DNA of 64,000 nt from Tessaracoccus oleiagri (GTDB taxonomy: Bacteria; Actinomycetota; Actinomycetes; Propionibacteriales; Propionibacteriaceae): assembly GCF_900103275.1 (NCBI RefSeq), contig NZ_FNGP01000001.1, forward strand, positions 1,027,271 through 1,091,270, written 5' to 3'. This document shows positions 29,037 to 39,079 of the stretch, piece after piece. The notes beneath the pieces were generated by a model. That model made no database searches. It saw nothing but the letters and a program-made list of their open reading frames with translations, and had not been told where the DNA came from. The stretch's first letter is position 1, and every line of letters begins with the position of its first letter. The translations under genes and the position numbers were made by a program.

Positions 29037-30421
29037 CCGTCGGTCTTCTTGGCCTTGGCGGCGGCCTTCGCGCGCAGCGCCTCGATGTCGAAGCCAGTGG
29101 CGAGCGGCAGGGCCGGGTCGTTGGCCTCGTCCTCCCACGGGTCGTGGGGAGGTGCCTCGTCGCCCTCGTCCGCGTAGCCCTGCGAGGGGTCGTACTTGTT
29201 GGCGAGTTCGCGCTCGGAGCCCGTGGCCAGGGTGCCGAGCTCCTCGTCGGGCAACTGCCGCAGCACGTCGTTGATGTAGCCGCGCGCGGCCTCCTCCGTC
29301 GGTACGGATCGGTCCTCCCGCTGCGACTGGTACCAGCGGTAGTCGAGCAGCTCGTGGAAGAACTGCGCGGGCTCGCGCTTGCCGGAGAGCTCGGCGGGGA
29401 TGCTGTTGATGGCAGGCTCGAACACCTCCACGAGCCACTTGTGGGCCGCGACCGACTCGGGCATGTTGCTCGGTAGTCCGGCCCGGTAGGTGTCCATGTC
29501 GTTGAGGAGCCGACGGGCCTGGTGCTCCTCGGCGTCGATGCCGGTCAGCCGCATCAGGCGACGGCTGTGGTGACCCGCGTCGACCACCTTCGGCTGCATG
29601 CGGACCTTGCGGCCGTCGGCGGAGGTGGAGACGTCGATCTCCGCGACGTCGAAGCCAAGGGCGTTCAAGCGTCGGACGCGGCCCTCGAGGCGGTGCATCT
29701 CGTTGTCGGAGAACTCCTCGATGCCGGTGAGTTCGTTCCACAGCTGGTGGTAGCGCTCCTCGATCGTGCGCACGAGCCACTCGGGGCTGAGCGACTCGTC
29801 GAGCAGGCCGCCCGCCTCGAGGTCGAGGAACTCGCCGTACAGGTTGGTGGTGGCGATCTCCAGGTCGTGGCGGCGCTGGCCGGGGGTGAGCCGGGCGTGG
29901 ATCTCGCCGGTCTCCGCGTCGACGAGGTAGGCGGCGAACTCGCCGGCGTCGCGGCGGAACAGGATGTTCGACAGCGACACGTCGCCCCAGAAGAACCCGT
30001 TGAGGTGCAGCCGCGCGAGCAGGACCACCATCGCGTCGAGCAGGCGCTGGACGGTCTCCGACTTCACGCCGCGGTAGAACAGCGCCCGGTACGGCAACGA
30101 GAACGGCAGGTGCTTCGTCAGCAGGACGGGGTCCAGCGCGCCGTCCGGTCCGGTGCGGCCGAGCACGACGCCCAAGGGCTCGACGGACGGGATGCCGAGG
30201 CGGCGGAGTTCGGTGAGGAGCCGGTACTCGCCGACCGCGACCTCCTCGAGGATCTCCTTCGCGGCGACGATGTCGTCACCGACCTGGATGAAGCGCACCA
30301 CGTGCCGCGAGATACCGCGCGGCAGCGCGACGAGGTAGTCCGACGGCCATTCCTCCAGCGGCATGTGCCAGGGCAGCCGGAGGAGGGCGGCGTTGGGCTT
30401 GGCGGCGAGGAATCTGGGCAC
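29033..30421 (-). CDS. DUF4032 protein with kinase-like fold
   Basis: The 462-residue protein matches the actinobacterial DUF4032 family, whose N-terminal half resembles lipopolysaccharide kinase or aminoglycoside phosphotransferase folds. GFFWGDVSLSNILFRRD resembles the catalytic loop HxD-x4-N, and AAYLVDAETGEI the metal-binding DFG-like turn. AKEILEEVAVGEYRLL may supply the ATP-site Lys and Glu. The C-terminal 180 residues are the family-specific part, ending in a Lys/Ala tail. GTG 30421 lies six bases after TAGACT (complement of 30428-30433). Enzymatic activity is unproven. Confidence 0.82.
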   Translation of the reverse strand: MPRFLAAKPNAALLRLPWHMPLEEWPSDYLVALPRGISRHVVRFIQVGDDIVAAKEILEEVAVGEYRLLTELRRLGIPSVEPLGVVLGRTGPDGALDPVLLTKHLPFSLPYRALFYRGVKSETVQRLLDAMVVLLARLHLNGFFWGDVSLSNILFRRDAGEFAAYLVDAETGEIHARLTPGQRRHDLEIATTNLYGEFLDLEAGGLLDESLSPEWLVRTIEERYHQLWNELTGIEEFSDNEMHRLEGRVRRLNALGFDVAEIDVSTSADGRKVRMQPKVVDAGHHSRRLMRLTGIDAEEHQARRLLNDMDTYRAGLPSNMPESVAAHKWLVEVFEPAINSIPAELSGKREPAQFFHELLDYRWYQSQREDRSVPTEEAARGYINDVLRQLPDEELGTLATGSERELANKYDPSQGYADEGDEAPPHDPWEDEANDPALPLATGFDIEALRAKAAAKAKKTDG

Positions 30422-30461
30422 GGCCCGAGTCTACTCGTCGGACCGGGGAGCGCCTCGGGCC

Positions 30462-31619
30462 TCAGCCCACGCGCTCGAGCGCCTCGGAGACCACGGCGAC
30501 GAGGTCGTCGCGGGCCTCGATCCCGACGCTGAAGCGCAACGTCGCGTCGGTGATCCCGGCCTCGGCGAGGGCCTCGGGCGTCATGGAGGCGTGCGTCATG
30601 GTCGCCGGGTGGCAGACCAGCGACTCCGTCCCTCCCAGGGATTCGGCGAGGTGGAAGATCTGCAGCCCGTCGAGGAACCGGTCGACGGCCGCCCGCCCGC
30701 CCGCGAGCTCCGCGGTGATGACCGAGCCGGAGCCCGACATCTGTCGCCGGGCGAGCTGGAAGTCCGGGTGGTCCGGCAGGCCGGGGTAGTGGAGCCGGGC
30801 GACCGAGGGGTGCCCGTCGAAGGCGTCGACGACGGCCTCCGCGTTCTCGGCGTGCACGCGCAGTCGCGCATCGAGGCTGCGGAGCCCGCGCATGGTGAGG
30901 TACGCGTCGAAGGCGCTCCCCGTCAGGCCGAGCGAGTTGGCCCACAGCACGCACTTCTCGTGGTCCTCGGCCGATGCCGAGACGACGGCGCCGCCGATGA
31001 CGTCGGAGTGGCCGGCGATGTACTTGGTGGTGGAGTGCACGGCGAAGTCGGCACCCAGCGCGAGCGGCTGCTGGAGGAGCGGCGAACAGAACGTGTTGTC
31101 GACGACGACCCTCGCGCCCGTCTTCCTCGCCAGGGCGGAGACGGCGGCGATGTCGGTGATGCGCAGGAGCGGGTTCGACGGGGTCTCGATCCACACCATG
31201 TCGGCGGGCTGTGAAAGGGCGTCGGCCGCCTCGTCGAGCTTCGCGAGGTTCACGAAGTCGACGGTGAGCCGACCCGTCGCCGCGAGCATGGTGAACAGCC
31301 GCCAAGTGCCGCCGTAGGCGTCGTGCGGGGCGACGATGCGGCCGCCGACGGGCACGAAGGCCTCCACGAGCAGGGTCACCGCGGCCATCCCCGACGTCAC
31401 GGAGACGCCACCGGCGCCGCCCTCGAGGTGCGCGAGCGCATCGTTGAGCACGTCGCGGGTGGGGTTGCCCGAGCGGGAGTAGTCGTGCGCGCGCGGTTCG
31501 CCGGGTGCGAGGAACGTGTAGTTGGTGGACAGGTAGATCGGGGGCACCACCGCGCCCCGTCCCGTGTCCGTGTCCAACCCGCCGCGCGCCGCCTGCGTCC
31601 AGCGTCCAAGCTCAGCCAT
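30462..31619 (-). CDS. metB: Cystathionine gamma-synthase (Cys/Met metabolism PLP enzyme)
   Basis: The 385-residue PLP enzyme probably joins O-acetyl- or O-succinylhomoserine with cysteine in methionine synthesis; cystathionine gamma-lyase activity is the alternative in the same family. The PLP lysine is K199 in VHSTTKYIAGHSDVIGG. YSRSGNPTRDVL, VTSGMAA, DNTFCSPLLQQPL and the ESLGGTESLVCHPATMTH stretch are diagnostic. ATG 31619 has AAGGAGG six bases upstream, excluding the longer frame to 31826. Confidence 0.93.
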   Translation of the reverse strand: MAELGRWTQAARGGLDTDTGRGAVVPPIYLSTNYTFLAPGEPRAHDYSRSGNPTRDVLNDALAHLEGGAGGVSVTSGMAAVTLLVEAFVPVGGRIVAPHDAYGGTWRLFTMLAATGRLTVDFVNLAKLDEAADALSQPADMVWIETPSNPLLRITDIAAVSALARKTGARVVVDNTFCSPLLQQPLALGADFAVHSTTKYIAGHSDVIGGAVVSASAEDHEKCVLWANSLGLTGSAFDAYLTMRGLRSLDARLRVHAENAEAVVDAFDGHPSVARLHYPGLPDHPDFQLARRQMSGSGSVITAELAGGRAAVDRFLDGLQIFHLAESLGGTESLVCHPATMTHASMTPEALAEAGITDATLRFSVGIEARDDLVAVVSEALERVG

Positions 31620-31758
31620 CGATCCTCCTTCAGCGATGCGCCCCACCGTAGCCGCCATGGGCGCAAGCGATTTCTGCTGTCCGAGGGGCGACGGACCTCC
31701 GTCACCTCGCACGCGACTGTGCCTGAGCGACGACGTCCGCCGGCGGTAGAGTCCGCGC

Positions 31759-32217
31759 ATGGCCACACCTTTCGAATCCGTGCCCGGCGTCGGGGCCCCT
31801 GCCCGACGGGTGCCCGACCTCCGCACGGCGCCTTCGCCGGCCGGCCTCGACGACTACCTCGACACACTCGACGCCCGGCGCCGCGGGCACGCCGACCTGC
31901 TGCTGGAGCTGTTCGCACGCGCCACCGACGGGGCCGCCCCCGTGCTGTGGGGCGAGAGCATGGTGGGCTACGGAGAGGTGCACTACCGCTACGCCACCGG
32001 ACGCGAGGGTGACACCTTCCGCGTCGGGTTCAGCCCGCGGCGCGCCAAGCTCTCGCTGTACGGCCTGGCCCGGGACCCGGATCTCCTCGAGCGGCTCGGC
32101 AAGCACACCGCCGGCGTTGCCTGCCTGTACGTCAACAAGCCGGAGGACGTCGACCTCGAGGTGCTTGAGGCCATGGTCCGCCGCGCGTGGGAGGGCGACC
32201 CGCGCACTTGGGCGTAG
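31759..32217 (+). CDS. DUF1801 (YdhG-like) protein
   Basis: The 152-residue protein has the DUF1801 pattern: LDDYLDTLDARRRGHADLLL, an aromatic VLWGESMVGYGEVHYRY segment and GKHTAGVACLYVNKPEDVDL. The family has an alpha/beta fold related to iron-chaperone-like YdhG; its role is not established. The ATG lies six bases after TAGAGT (31747-31752), suggesting a leaderless mRNA. Divergent from metB. Confidence 0.85.
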   Translation: MATPFESVPGVGAPARRVPDLRTAPSPAGLDDYLDTLDARRRGHADLLLELFARATDGAAPVLWGESMVGYGEVHYRYATGREGDTFRVGFSPRRAKLSLYGLARDPDLLERLGKHTAGVACLYVNKPEDVDLEVLEAMVRRAWEGDPRTWA

Positions 32218-32248
32218 CCGGTCGGCCCCCGCGTCGCGGCGGGCGGGC

Positions 32249-32830
32249 TCAGTGCGCCATCCGGGCCCCGTGCGTCGGGTGCAGCCGCCACGAGTCGTGG
32301 GCGAGCAGGCCCGCGACAAGGAACAGCGCGGCGGCGAGCAGGGTCGGCAGTACGACGATGCCCGAGGAGCCGCGGAGCAGCGCGACGAACGGCGCGCCGT
32401 CGCCGACGCCGCTCCGGATGAGCCCCGCGCCGAGGAGTTGGACGAGCGCCAACGTCGCGAGCATCAGGGCCGCGAGGACCGGGCGCCGCAGCCCGAGGAA
32501 TGCGAGCGGCACGAACACCGCGAGCAGCAGCACCGTGGCGACGGGCCCGAGCTCGTCGCGGCGGAAGATGCCGAGCGTGCCGTCCAGCACGATGAGCAGC
32601 GCCACCACCGCGGTCACGGCGAGCATCACCTGGACCGCGACCTCGGGAAACCGCAGCACGACGAACGTGAGCCCGACGGCGATCGCGAGCCAGAGCAGCG
32701 ACCCTAGGATCGGCAGCCAGAGCGGCAGGTCGGTGAAGGCGTAGCCGGCGGCGAACAGCGAACCCGCCAGCGACATCAGGAGAAGTACGACGAGCGCCAC
32801 GGCGCTCAGAACCTTGCTTGTGCCAGTCAT
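32249..32830 (-). CDS. Multi-pass membrane protein of unknown function
   Basis: The 193-residue product is almost entirely hydrophobic with about six membrane helices (for example VLSAVALVVLLLMSLAGSLF, WLPILGSLLWLAIAVGLTFV, LPTLLAAALFLVAGLLA). It ends with a short basic His-rich tail (HPTHGARMAH). ATG 32830 starts just before the first helix; the open frame continues upstream to 33199, but that part is antisense to the dodecin gene and not protein-like. No transporter or enzyme motif is seen. Confidence 0.72.
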   Translation of the reverse strand: MTGTSKVLSAVALVVLLLMSLAGSLFAAGYAFTDLPLWLPILGSLLWLAIAVGLTFVVLRFPEVAVQVMLAVTAVVALLIVLDGTLGIFRRDELGPVATVLLLAVFVPLAFLGLRRPVLAALMLATLALVQLLGAGLIRSGVGDGAPFVALLRGSSGIVVLPTLLAAALFLVAGLLAHDSWRLHPTHGARMAH

Positions 32831-33031
32831 GGCACTCACCCCGAACGAAACGAGAGGGTGGGCGAGGGGACGGCGGGCGGTTGCCCACCGGAGCGGTCGT
32901 CCTACTACCCATTGTAGGTCCGCCGGGCCCCGTTGGCCATGCATCGAAACAGGTCCGGCGGACGATCCGTGGACGTAGGCTGGAAACTCGCGACGGCCGC
33001 GGGCCCGCGGCCCTGGGACGGGAGAAACACC

Positions 33032-33250
33032 ATGAGCGACAACGTGTACAAGGTGACCGAGATCGTCGGCAGCTCCACCGAGGGGGTGAGCCAGGCCATC
33101 GACGGCGCGATCGGCCGCGCAGCGAAGACCCTGCACAACCTCGACTGGTTCGAGGTGACCGAGATCCGCGGCCACATCGAGAACGGCCGGGTCGCCCACT
33201 ACCAGGTGGGCCTCAAGGTCGGGTTCCGGCTCGAGGGCGACGAGTCCTGA
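33032..33250 (+). CDS. Dodecin flavin-binding protein
   Basis: The 72-residue protein is a dodecin, which assembles as a hollow dodecamer that stores or buffers flavins. NVYKVTEIVGSSTEGVSQAI, ALHNLDWFEV-like TLHNLDWFEVTEIRGHIENG with the flavin-stacking Trp, and YQVGLKVGFRLE match the family fully. GGGAGAAACACC precedes ATG 33032. Neighbouring ferritin suggests a small storage-protein cluster. Confidence 0.95.
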   Translation: MSDNVYKVTEIVGSSTEGVSQAIDGAIGRAAKTLHNLDWFEVTEIRGHIENGRVAHYQVGLKVGFRLEGDES

Positions 33251-33271
33251 CGGCGGGCGGCGTGGCTCCGG

Positions 33272-33784
33272 TCAGCCCTCGGTGCTGGATGTCGGCCGCT
33301 GGCCGAGTTCCGCATCCAGGCGCAGCAGACCGGGGCCGTCGTCGCCCACGAGGCGGATCCTGCTGAGGATCTCGCTGACGGTGGCCTCCTCCTCGATCTG
33401 CTCCTCCACGAACCAGTTGAGGAGGGGGCGGGAGTCGAGGTCGCCCTCCTGGTCGGAGGCGCGGTAGAGGTCGCGGATCGACTCGGAGACGGTCTGCTCG
33501 TGCCGGAGCGCCGCCTCGAACACCTCCGCCGGGGACGCGCCGACGGTCACATTGGGCGCATCGACGACGCCGATGCTGGGGTGGTTGCCGCGGTCGACGA
33601 CGTGGTCGATGAACTTGTTGGCGTGGACGATCTCCTCGTCGGCCTGGTGGCGCAGCCACAGTGCCATGCCGGGGAGGTCCTGCACGTCCATCTCGATCGC
33701 CAACTGCCGGTAGGCCATCGACGACGCGAACTCGAGCGTGATCTGCGCGTTGAACTTGGGGAGCAAGGTCTCGGATAGCTTCAT
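33272..33784 (-). CDS. Non-haem ferritin
   Basis: The 170-residue four-helix protein stores iron as ferric mineral. Ferroxidase-site residues are visible in ITLEFASSMAYRQLA (Glu), QADEEIVHANKFIDHV (Glu-x-x-His) and later EQTVSESI and FVEEQIEEEATVSEIL. No haem-ligand Met pattern is evident, so ferritin rather than bacterioferritin. The ATG lies six bases after TAAGCT (complement of 33791-33796), so probably leaderless. Confidence 0.93.
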   Translation of the reverse strand: MKLSETLLPKFNAQITLEFASSMAYRQLAIEMDVQDLPGMALWLRHQADEEIVHANKFIDHVVDRGNHPSIGVVDAPNVTVGASPAEVFEAALRHEQTVSESIRDLYRASDQEGDLDSRPLLNWFVEEQIEEEATVSEILSRIRLVGDDGPGLLRLDAELGQRPTSSTEG

Positions 33785-33846
33785 GCATCGAGCTTAGGCC
33801 CGACGTCCGCGCCCGGCAGGCGGTCCGGTGTGACAGGCTGGCCCGC

Positions 33847-34425
33847 ATGACGCGAATGAACTGGGACGAGGGCGGATGGACGAACGAGCCGGTGCGCGCG
33901 CACGCGGAGGAGAGCGCGCTCGTCGTCGAGGCGGCGGAGGGCAGCGACGCGTGGCGTACCACCAGCTACGGTTTCGTCCACGACACCGAGCACGCGCTGG
34001 TCGCCCCCTTCCCGACCGACCACGCCATGGAGGTGGACGTCGCCGTCGACTTCACCGAACAGTTCGACCAAGCCGGGCTCTTCCTGCGGCAGGACGCCGA
34101 GCACTGGATCAAGTGCGGCGTCGAGTACGCCGACGGGGTGCTGCAGGCCGGCGCCGTGGTCACCTGGCCCAGATCCGACTGGTCCGTAGCGCCCGTGCCG
34201 GAATGGAACGGGCACGTCGTGACCGTGCGGGCGTCCCGCGCCGGGGATGCCGTCACCATCAGGGCACGACGTGGCGACGAGCCTTGGCAGTTCCTGCGTG
34301 TCGTCCCGATTCCCGAGGGGGCCGAGTTGTCGGCCGGACCGTTCGTCTGCGCGCCGACGCGAGCCGGTCTCGTCGTCCGGTTCCTCGGCTGGCGACTCGC
34401 GGAGGCGGACTCGTCGCTCCACTGA
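33847..34425 (+). CDS. DUF1349 lectin-like protein
   Basis: The 192-residue protein matches DUF1349, a concanavalin-like beta-sandwich family (yeast Ree1-like): NWDEGGWTNEP, TTSYGFVHDTEHALVAPF, EQFDQAGLFLRQDAEHWIKC-type strand pattern with GVEYADGVLQAG, and LSAGPFVCAPTRAGL. It probably binds a carbohydrate or small ligand in the cytoplasm. CAGGCT (33834-33839) ends seven bases before the ATG. It ends at a strong terminator. Confidence 0.85.
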   Translation: MTRMNWDEGGWTNEPVRAHAEESALVVEAAEGSDAWRTTSYGFVHDTEHALVAPFPTDHAMEVDVAVDFTEQFDQAGLFLRQDAEHWIKCGVEYADGVLQAGAVVTWPRSDWSVAPVPEWNGHVVTVRASRAGDAVTIRARRGDEPWQFLRVVPIPEGAELSAGPFVCAPTRAGLVVRFLGWRLAEADSSLH

Positions 34426-34439
34426 GCCCCGGCAAACGA

Positions 34440-34469
34440 AAAGGGCCCCCGGCGAACCGGGGGCCCTTT
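34440..34469. terminator. Bidirectional intrinsic terminator
   Basis: A perfect 13-bp stem (AAAGGGCCCCCGG, 34440-34452, with 34457-34469) closes a CGAA tetraloop and ends in TTTC on the + strand and AAAAG (UUUU in the minus-strand RNA sense) on the other. It separates the convergent DUF1349 and ABC ATPase genes. Confidence 0.88.
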
Positions 34470-34480
34470 CCTATCGGGTA

Positions 34481-35578
<1,098 letters not shown>

Positions 35579-35715
35579 GCCACATATTCCTTTCCACGGG
35601 CAGGTACGTGCCCGACGATCCGTAGTGGAGAGCGAAACCTTTTCATGTTCCGTGTTCCAGAATGTACACCAGCCCTGCCCCGGGCCGTAAGGGGCCATCC
35701 CACGGAGCGGGTAGC

Positions 35716-36498
35716 ATGCAGCCCGTGACCTCACCCGACGAGCACGCCGAGACCCCCGCCGAGCGAGAGGCGGAGGAGCCGTCGGCGACGCCCGCAGCCG
35801 AGGAGAAGCCGTGGTGGGATGACGAGGGGATGCCCTGGAAGCAGCAACCGACGCGCGCCGACTACTGGTGCCTCGGCTGGTTCATGTTCATCGGCGTCTT
35901 CAGCCTCATCCTCATCCCCACCCGGGCCTGGATGATCGCGGCGGCGCCCGATTGGCTCGCGATCCTCACCGGCGGTCGCACGGCGACGGCCGCGTCCGGT
36001 GCGCTGGCCGCCGTCGGGCAGATGCCGCACTGGCCGTGGGTCCTGGTGGCCGCGTCGATCATGAGCCTGAAGTTCGACTGGGTCTACTGGTGGGCCGGCA
36101 AGCTCTGGGGCCGGGGCATGATCGAGATCTGGGCGGGCCGCAGCAAGCGTGCGCAGCGCAACTATGCCCGCGCAGAGCGTTGGGCCGAGAAGTTGGGTCC
36201 GATCGGGTTCTTCATCGCCTACATCCCGATGCCGCTTCCCCTGATGCAGGTGGTGTTCGTCCTGGCCGGCGCGCAGGGGATGAGCATCAAGCGCTTCCTG
36301 GTCTACGACTACATCGCGAGCACCGCGTTCCTGGTGTTCTACTTCTGGCTCGGCTGGAGCGTGGGCGAGCCCGCAGTCGACCTGCTGAACTGGTACGCGC
36401 GGATCGCCGGCTACGTGGCGATCGGGCTCATCGTCGTGATCATGTTCTCCACCTACTTCACCAGCAAGAAGAAGGTTGAGGCCTCCCAGGAGAAGTGA
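35716..36498 (+). CDS. DedA-family (SNARE-associated) membrane protein
   Basis: The 260-residue protein has an acidic, Ala/Glu-rich cytoplasmic N-terminus (about 1-45) and four to five hydrophobic segments. GRGMIEIWAGRSKRAQRN, LGPIGFFIAYIPMPLPLMQV and FVLAGAQGMSIKRFLVYDY correspond to the DedA/VTT core with Gly and Pro in the re-entrant region. DedA proteins are lipid-scrambling or proton-coupled envelope proteins. The start is open: ATG 35716 has a GGAG eight bases upstream, but TAGCAT (35712-35717) ends seven bases before GTG 35725, which would be the leaderless start. The 3' end overlaps the convergent HNH gene by 41 bases. Confidence 0.8.
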   Translation: MQPVTSPDEHAETPAEREAEEPSATPAAEEKPWWDDEGMPWKQQPTRADYWCLGWFMFIGVFSLILIPTRAWMIAAAPDWLAILTGGRTATAASGALAAVGQMPHWPWVLVAASIMSLKFDWVYWWAGKLWGRGMIEIWAGRSKRAQRNYARAERWAEKLGPIGFFIAYIPMPLPLMQVVFVLAGAQGMSIKRFLVYDYIASTAFLVFYFWLGWSVGEPAVDLLNWYARIAGYVAIGLIVVIMFSTYFTSKKKVEASQEK

Positions 36499-37882
36499 GA
36501 CCGTCCCGGGGGTGCCATGGGTCTTCGTCTGGCGGGTGCCACGGATCCGGATCCGGGCAGAGTCGTCCCTCGTCAGGCGGTGGGGCCGTCACCTCTTGAA
36601 GCGTGAAGCGGCGGTGTTGTCGTGGCCTCCGGACGGGGTCGACGTGCCGGGGCGGAACGAACAGCGGTCTGCCGGTGGCCTCGTCGATCCGGATCTCCCA
36701 CTGCCACTCCGGTGCCCGCTCGGGATCGGGCTCCACCAGCCGGTGGTGGTGCGGGCACAACAAGACGAGATTGTGCATCGACGTGTCGCCGCCGGCCCAC
36801 CACGGCCGGATGTGGTGCGCCTCACAGGCCGCGGGGCGGGCGGTGCAGTGCGGGAACACGCAACCCTGATCGCGGTGGGTCAGCGCCGTCCGTAGTCCCT
36901 TGGGGACGAGCCGGTACTCGCGCCCGACATCCAACGGCTGGGAGTCGGAGCCGAGGACGAGCGGGATCAGGCCGGCGTCGCACGCCATCCGACGCGCTTC
37001 CCCCGCCGAGATGGTCTCGCCGCCGAACCCGAACACCCCGGCCGCGCCGAGTCCGTCGGTGAGCAGCGACAGCGGCATCGTGATCTGCACATGGGGACGG
37101 TCCCCGCCCTGGGCCGGGACCTCTCCGGAGGCGGCCGCGATGTTGGCGAGCCGCAGCAGCGCATCCGCCCGGCGGGCCTCCGGGCTCGGCACCTCACCTT
37201 CATCCATATAGGAGGAGGCGGGTGGCATCAGGGCGTCGAGTTGAGCCTGCAGCAACGCGGCGTCGGCGGTGGGCAACTGGCCCGACAGCCGCATCGAGCC
37301 GTGATGGTCGGGGGTGAGCCGGACCGCACGGCCGGCCTTGGCGAGCCGCTCCTCGCGCTGCAACCGCGCAGCCTCGAGGTCCTCAGCCCCGTCAGGGTCC
37401 AAGAGCTCCCACATCCGCAGCGCCGCCATGCGCAGTTCGGCTGGACCCAGCTCGTCGCAGTGTCCGAGCAGTTGACGCTGGCACAGCTCAAGTTGGTGCC
37501 GGCCCAGCGCGACCGGAAGCCGCTTCAACCCGGCGACGATCGCCTCCGCCTGCGCCACCGAGATCAACCCGTCGCTCAGCGCTTCGGCGAGGACCCAGAA
37601 CCGGTCCGAGAGATCTCTCCCGAGCCGCAGCGCACCAGAGGCCTCGCCGCTGGTGGTGCGCGGCGAATTGCGAACCTGGTCCATCGCAGCCGCCGCCCCC
37701 GCCAACTGCGCCTCGCCGACCAACTGCAGCCGTAGGCCGGCGAGTCTGGCCTCCTCGATCTCCAACTGCGCGAGCACGGCCTTCACTTGAGCGGCGTCGT
37801 CGTCGCTCGTGATCCTGAGCGCGCGCAGATCCACGAGCGCGGCGTCGATCGCGCCCCTCAGATTCCGCAGTGAATCGCTCAT
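36458..37882 (-). CDS. DUF222/HNH endonuclease-domain protein (13E12 type)
   Basis: The 474-residue protein has the long helical DUF222 domain (about 1-300, RFWVLAEALSDGLISVAQAEAIV) and a C-terminal HNH domain with paired cysteines (QGCVFPHC and LLCPHHHRLV) and AHHIRPWWAGGDTSMHNLVL. This is the REP13E12-like family found in many copies in actinobacteria, sometimes as selfish elements. The last residues repeat DPWHP and read antisense across the end of dedA (41-base overlap), so the C-terminus was probably acquired by read-through into flanking DNA. Nuclease activity is likely but its target is unknown. Confidence 0.88.
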   Translation of the reverse strand: MSDSLRNLRGAIDAALVDLRALRITSDDDAAQVKAVLAQLEIEEARLAGLRLQLVGEAQLAGAAAAMDQVRNSPRTTSGEASGALRLGRDLSDRFWVLAEALSDGLISVAQAEAIVAGLKRLPVALGRHQLELCQRQLLGHCDELGPAELRMAALRMWELLDPDGAEDLEAARLQREERLAKAGRAVRLTPDHHGSMRLSGQLPTADAALLQAQLDALMPPASSYMDEGEVPSPEARRADALLRLANIAAASGEVPAQGGDRPHVQITMPLSLLTDGLGAAGVFGFGGETISAGEARRMACDAGLIPLVLGSDSQPLDVGREYRLVPKGLRTALTHRDQGCVFPHCTARPAACEAHHIRPWWAGGDTSMHNLVLLCPHHHRLVEPDPERAPEWQWEIRIDEATGRPLFVPPRHVDPVRRPRQHRRFTLQEVTAPPPDEGRLCPDPDPWHPPDEDPWHPRDGLTSPGRPQPSSCW

Positions 37883-38005
37883 GTGAACTATTCAAGCAGG
37901 CACCTCTGACAGTCTTTGTGCCATAGGGCCCCCGGGTGGAGATTTCATGGAACCAGGATGGCGCGAGGCCCGAGCATGGGCGGCCCGCCGCGTCGCCTGC
38001 TGGAG

Positions 38006-38476
38006 TCAGGCATCTTCCGAGCTGGGGGCGGGGTAGTCGCCGATGATTTCGGTGCCGTACTTCCGAGCGAGGGCGAGAAGCCGGTCGGGTTCGGCCAACA
38101 GCTGCTCCTCGCCCTGCTCGGCGACCTCGGTGAAGAACTGCTCAAACCCCGGAGGTGAAACCAAGGTGAGCATGCGAACGGGCTCCGACGAGAGGCGGCG
38201 CAAACCGTGAACCGCCCCACGGGGCACGACGATGAACGCACCGGCCGCCGCTGTAGCCGCCTGTCCTTCCACCCAGACCTCGAGCCGTCCGCTCAGGACG
38301 TAGAAGGCCTCCTCAGCGTCCGTGTGCGAGTGCAGGGGCGTGGTGTCGCCCCAGAACTCCTCCTCCATCGCCGAATAGGCCATCGCCACGTGCGCCCCGT
38401 CGGTCTTCGCGCGATAGGTCGACCCAAGGGCGGTGACCTCATCACCCTCGGCTTGCACTAGGAACTGCGACGACAT
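38006..38476 (-). CDS. Cupin-domain protein A
   Basis: The 156-residue protein has one cupin barrel: PLHSHTDAEEAFYVLSGRLEVWVEG (here read as motif 1 with His/His/Glu-type ligands) and VVPRGAVHGLRRLS (motif 2 His). The metal ligands are complete. A C-terminal helical tail follows (GFEQFFTEVAEQG). ATG 38476 is chosen because AAGGAGG is six bases upstream, over ATG 38479 and 38497. It lies 54 bases downstream of a paralogous cupin gene on the same strand. Function unknown; small cupins may be dioxygenases, isomerases or sensors. Confidence 0.82.
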   Translation of the reverse strand: MSSQFLVQAEGDEVTALGSTYRAKTDGAHVAMAYSAMEEEFWGDTTPLHSHTDAEEAFYVLSGRLEVWVEGQAATAAAGAFIVVPRGAVHGLRRLSSEPVRMLTLVSPPGFEQFFTEVAEQGEEQLLAEPDRLLALARKYGTEIIGDYPAPSSEDA

Positions 38477-38530
38477 CATGAACCTCCTTGCCAACATGCG
38501 ACGGTCTCAGCCGTCGCGTCATCCGAGGCC

Positions 38531-39025
38531 CTACACCATCCGCATGGGCCCGAATCGCGACTGGATATCGGGCAGCCACGAGTGATCGAAGGTGAGGCCG
38601 TACCGGTCGCACAGCGAAGCGATGTCCTCATCCTGAGGCGGCTCGGCTTGGAGGAGTGCGGCCAGCTCTTCGAAGAAGTTCTCGAACCCTGCGGGCGTGA
38701 TGATCTCCAATATCCGGGCAGGCTCGGGCCCGGCGTTCCAGAAGGTGTGCACCACCTGCCGGGGTTTCCACACGTACGCCCCGGCTTTGGCTTCGAACTC
38801 CTCGTCGCCCACGCGGACCCACACCGTGCCCTCCAGGACGTAGGACAGTTCGTCCTCGTGCTGGTGACTGTGAGGCTCGACGATGACACGCGGCTCCACT
38901 GGGTGCTCCACCAGCGCGAACAGACCGCCGGTCGCCTCACCGCGCACCTTGAACTGCACACCCAGTCCGCCCAGGTCTACCGACGCCCCCGCACCCGGCT
39001 CCACGAAGGGATTCGTGCCCAACAT
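38531..39025 (-). CDS. Cupin-domain protein B
   Basis: The 164-residue single-cupin protein has motif 1 in EPHSHQHEDELSYVLEGTVW and motif 2 in VWKPRQVVHTFWNAG, with all metal ligands. The C-terminal tail (GFENFFEELAALL, LCDRYGLTF) resembles that of cupin A (GFEQFFTEVAEQG), so the two arose by duplication. TAAGCT (complement of 39032-39037) ends six bases before ATG 39025, a leaderless start. Probably the first gene of a two-gene operon. Confidence 0.85.
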   Translation of the reverse strand: MLGTNPFVEPGAGASVDLGGLGVQFKVRGEATGGLFALVEHPVEPRVIVEPHSHQHEDELSYVLEGTVWVRVGDEEFEAKAGAYVWKPRQVVHTFWNAGPEPARILEIITPAGFENFFEELAALLQAEPPQDEDIASLCDRYGLTFDHSWLPDIQSRFGPMRMV

Positions 39026-39079
39026 GGGGGGAGCTTACGGTGCGGTGGGCGATCTGGCATCAAAAGCGCCGGATTCCCC

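Noticed and set aside
27576..29780. A 734-codon open frame on the minus strand
   Set aside because: It covers the FrnE-like and methyltransferase genes in antisense and is composed of Arg/Ala/Gly-rich shadow sequence without motifs.
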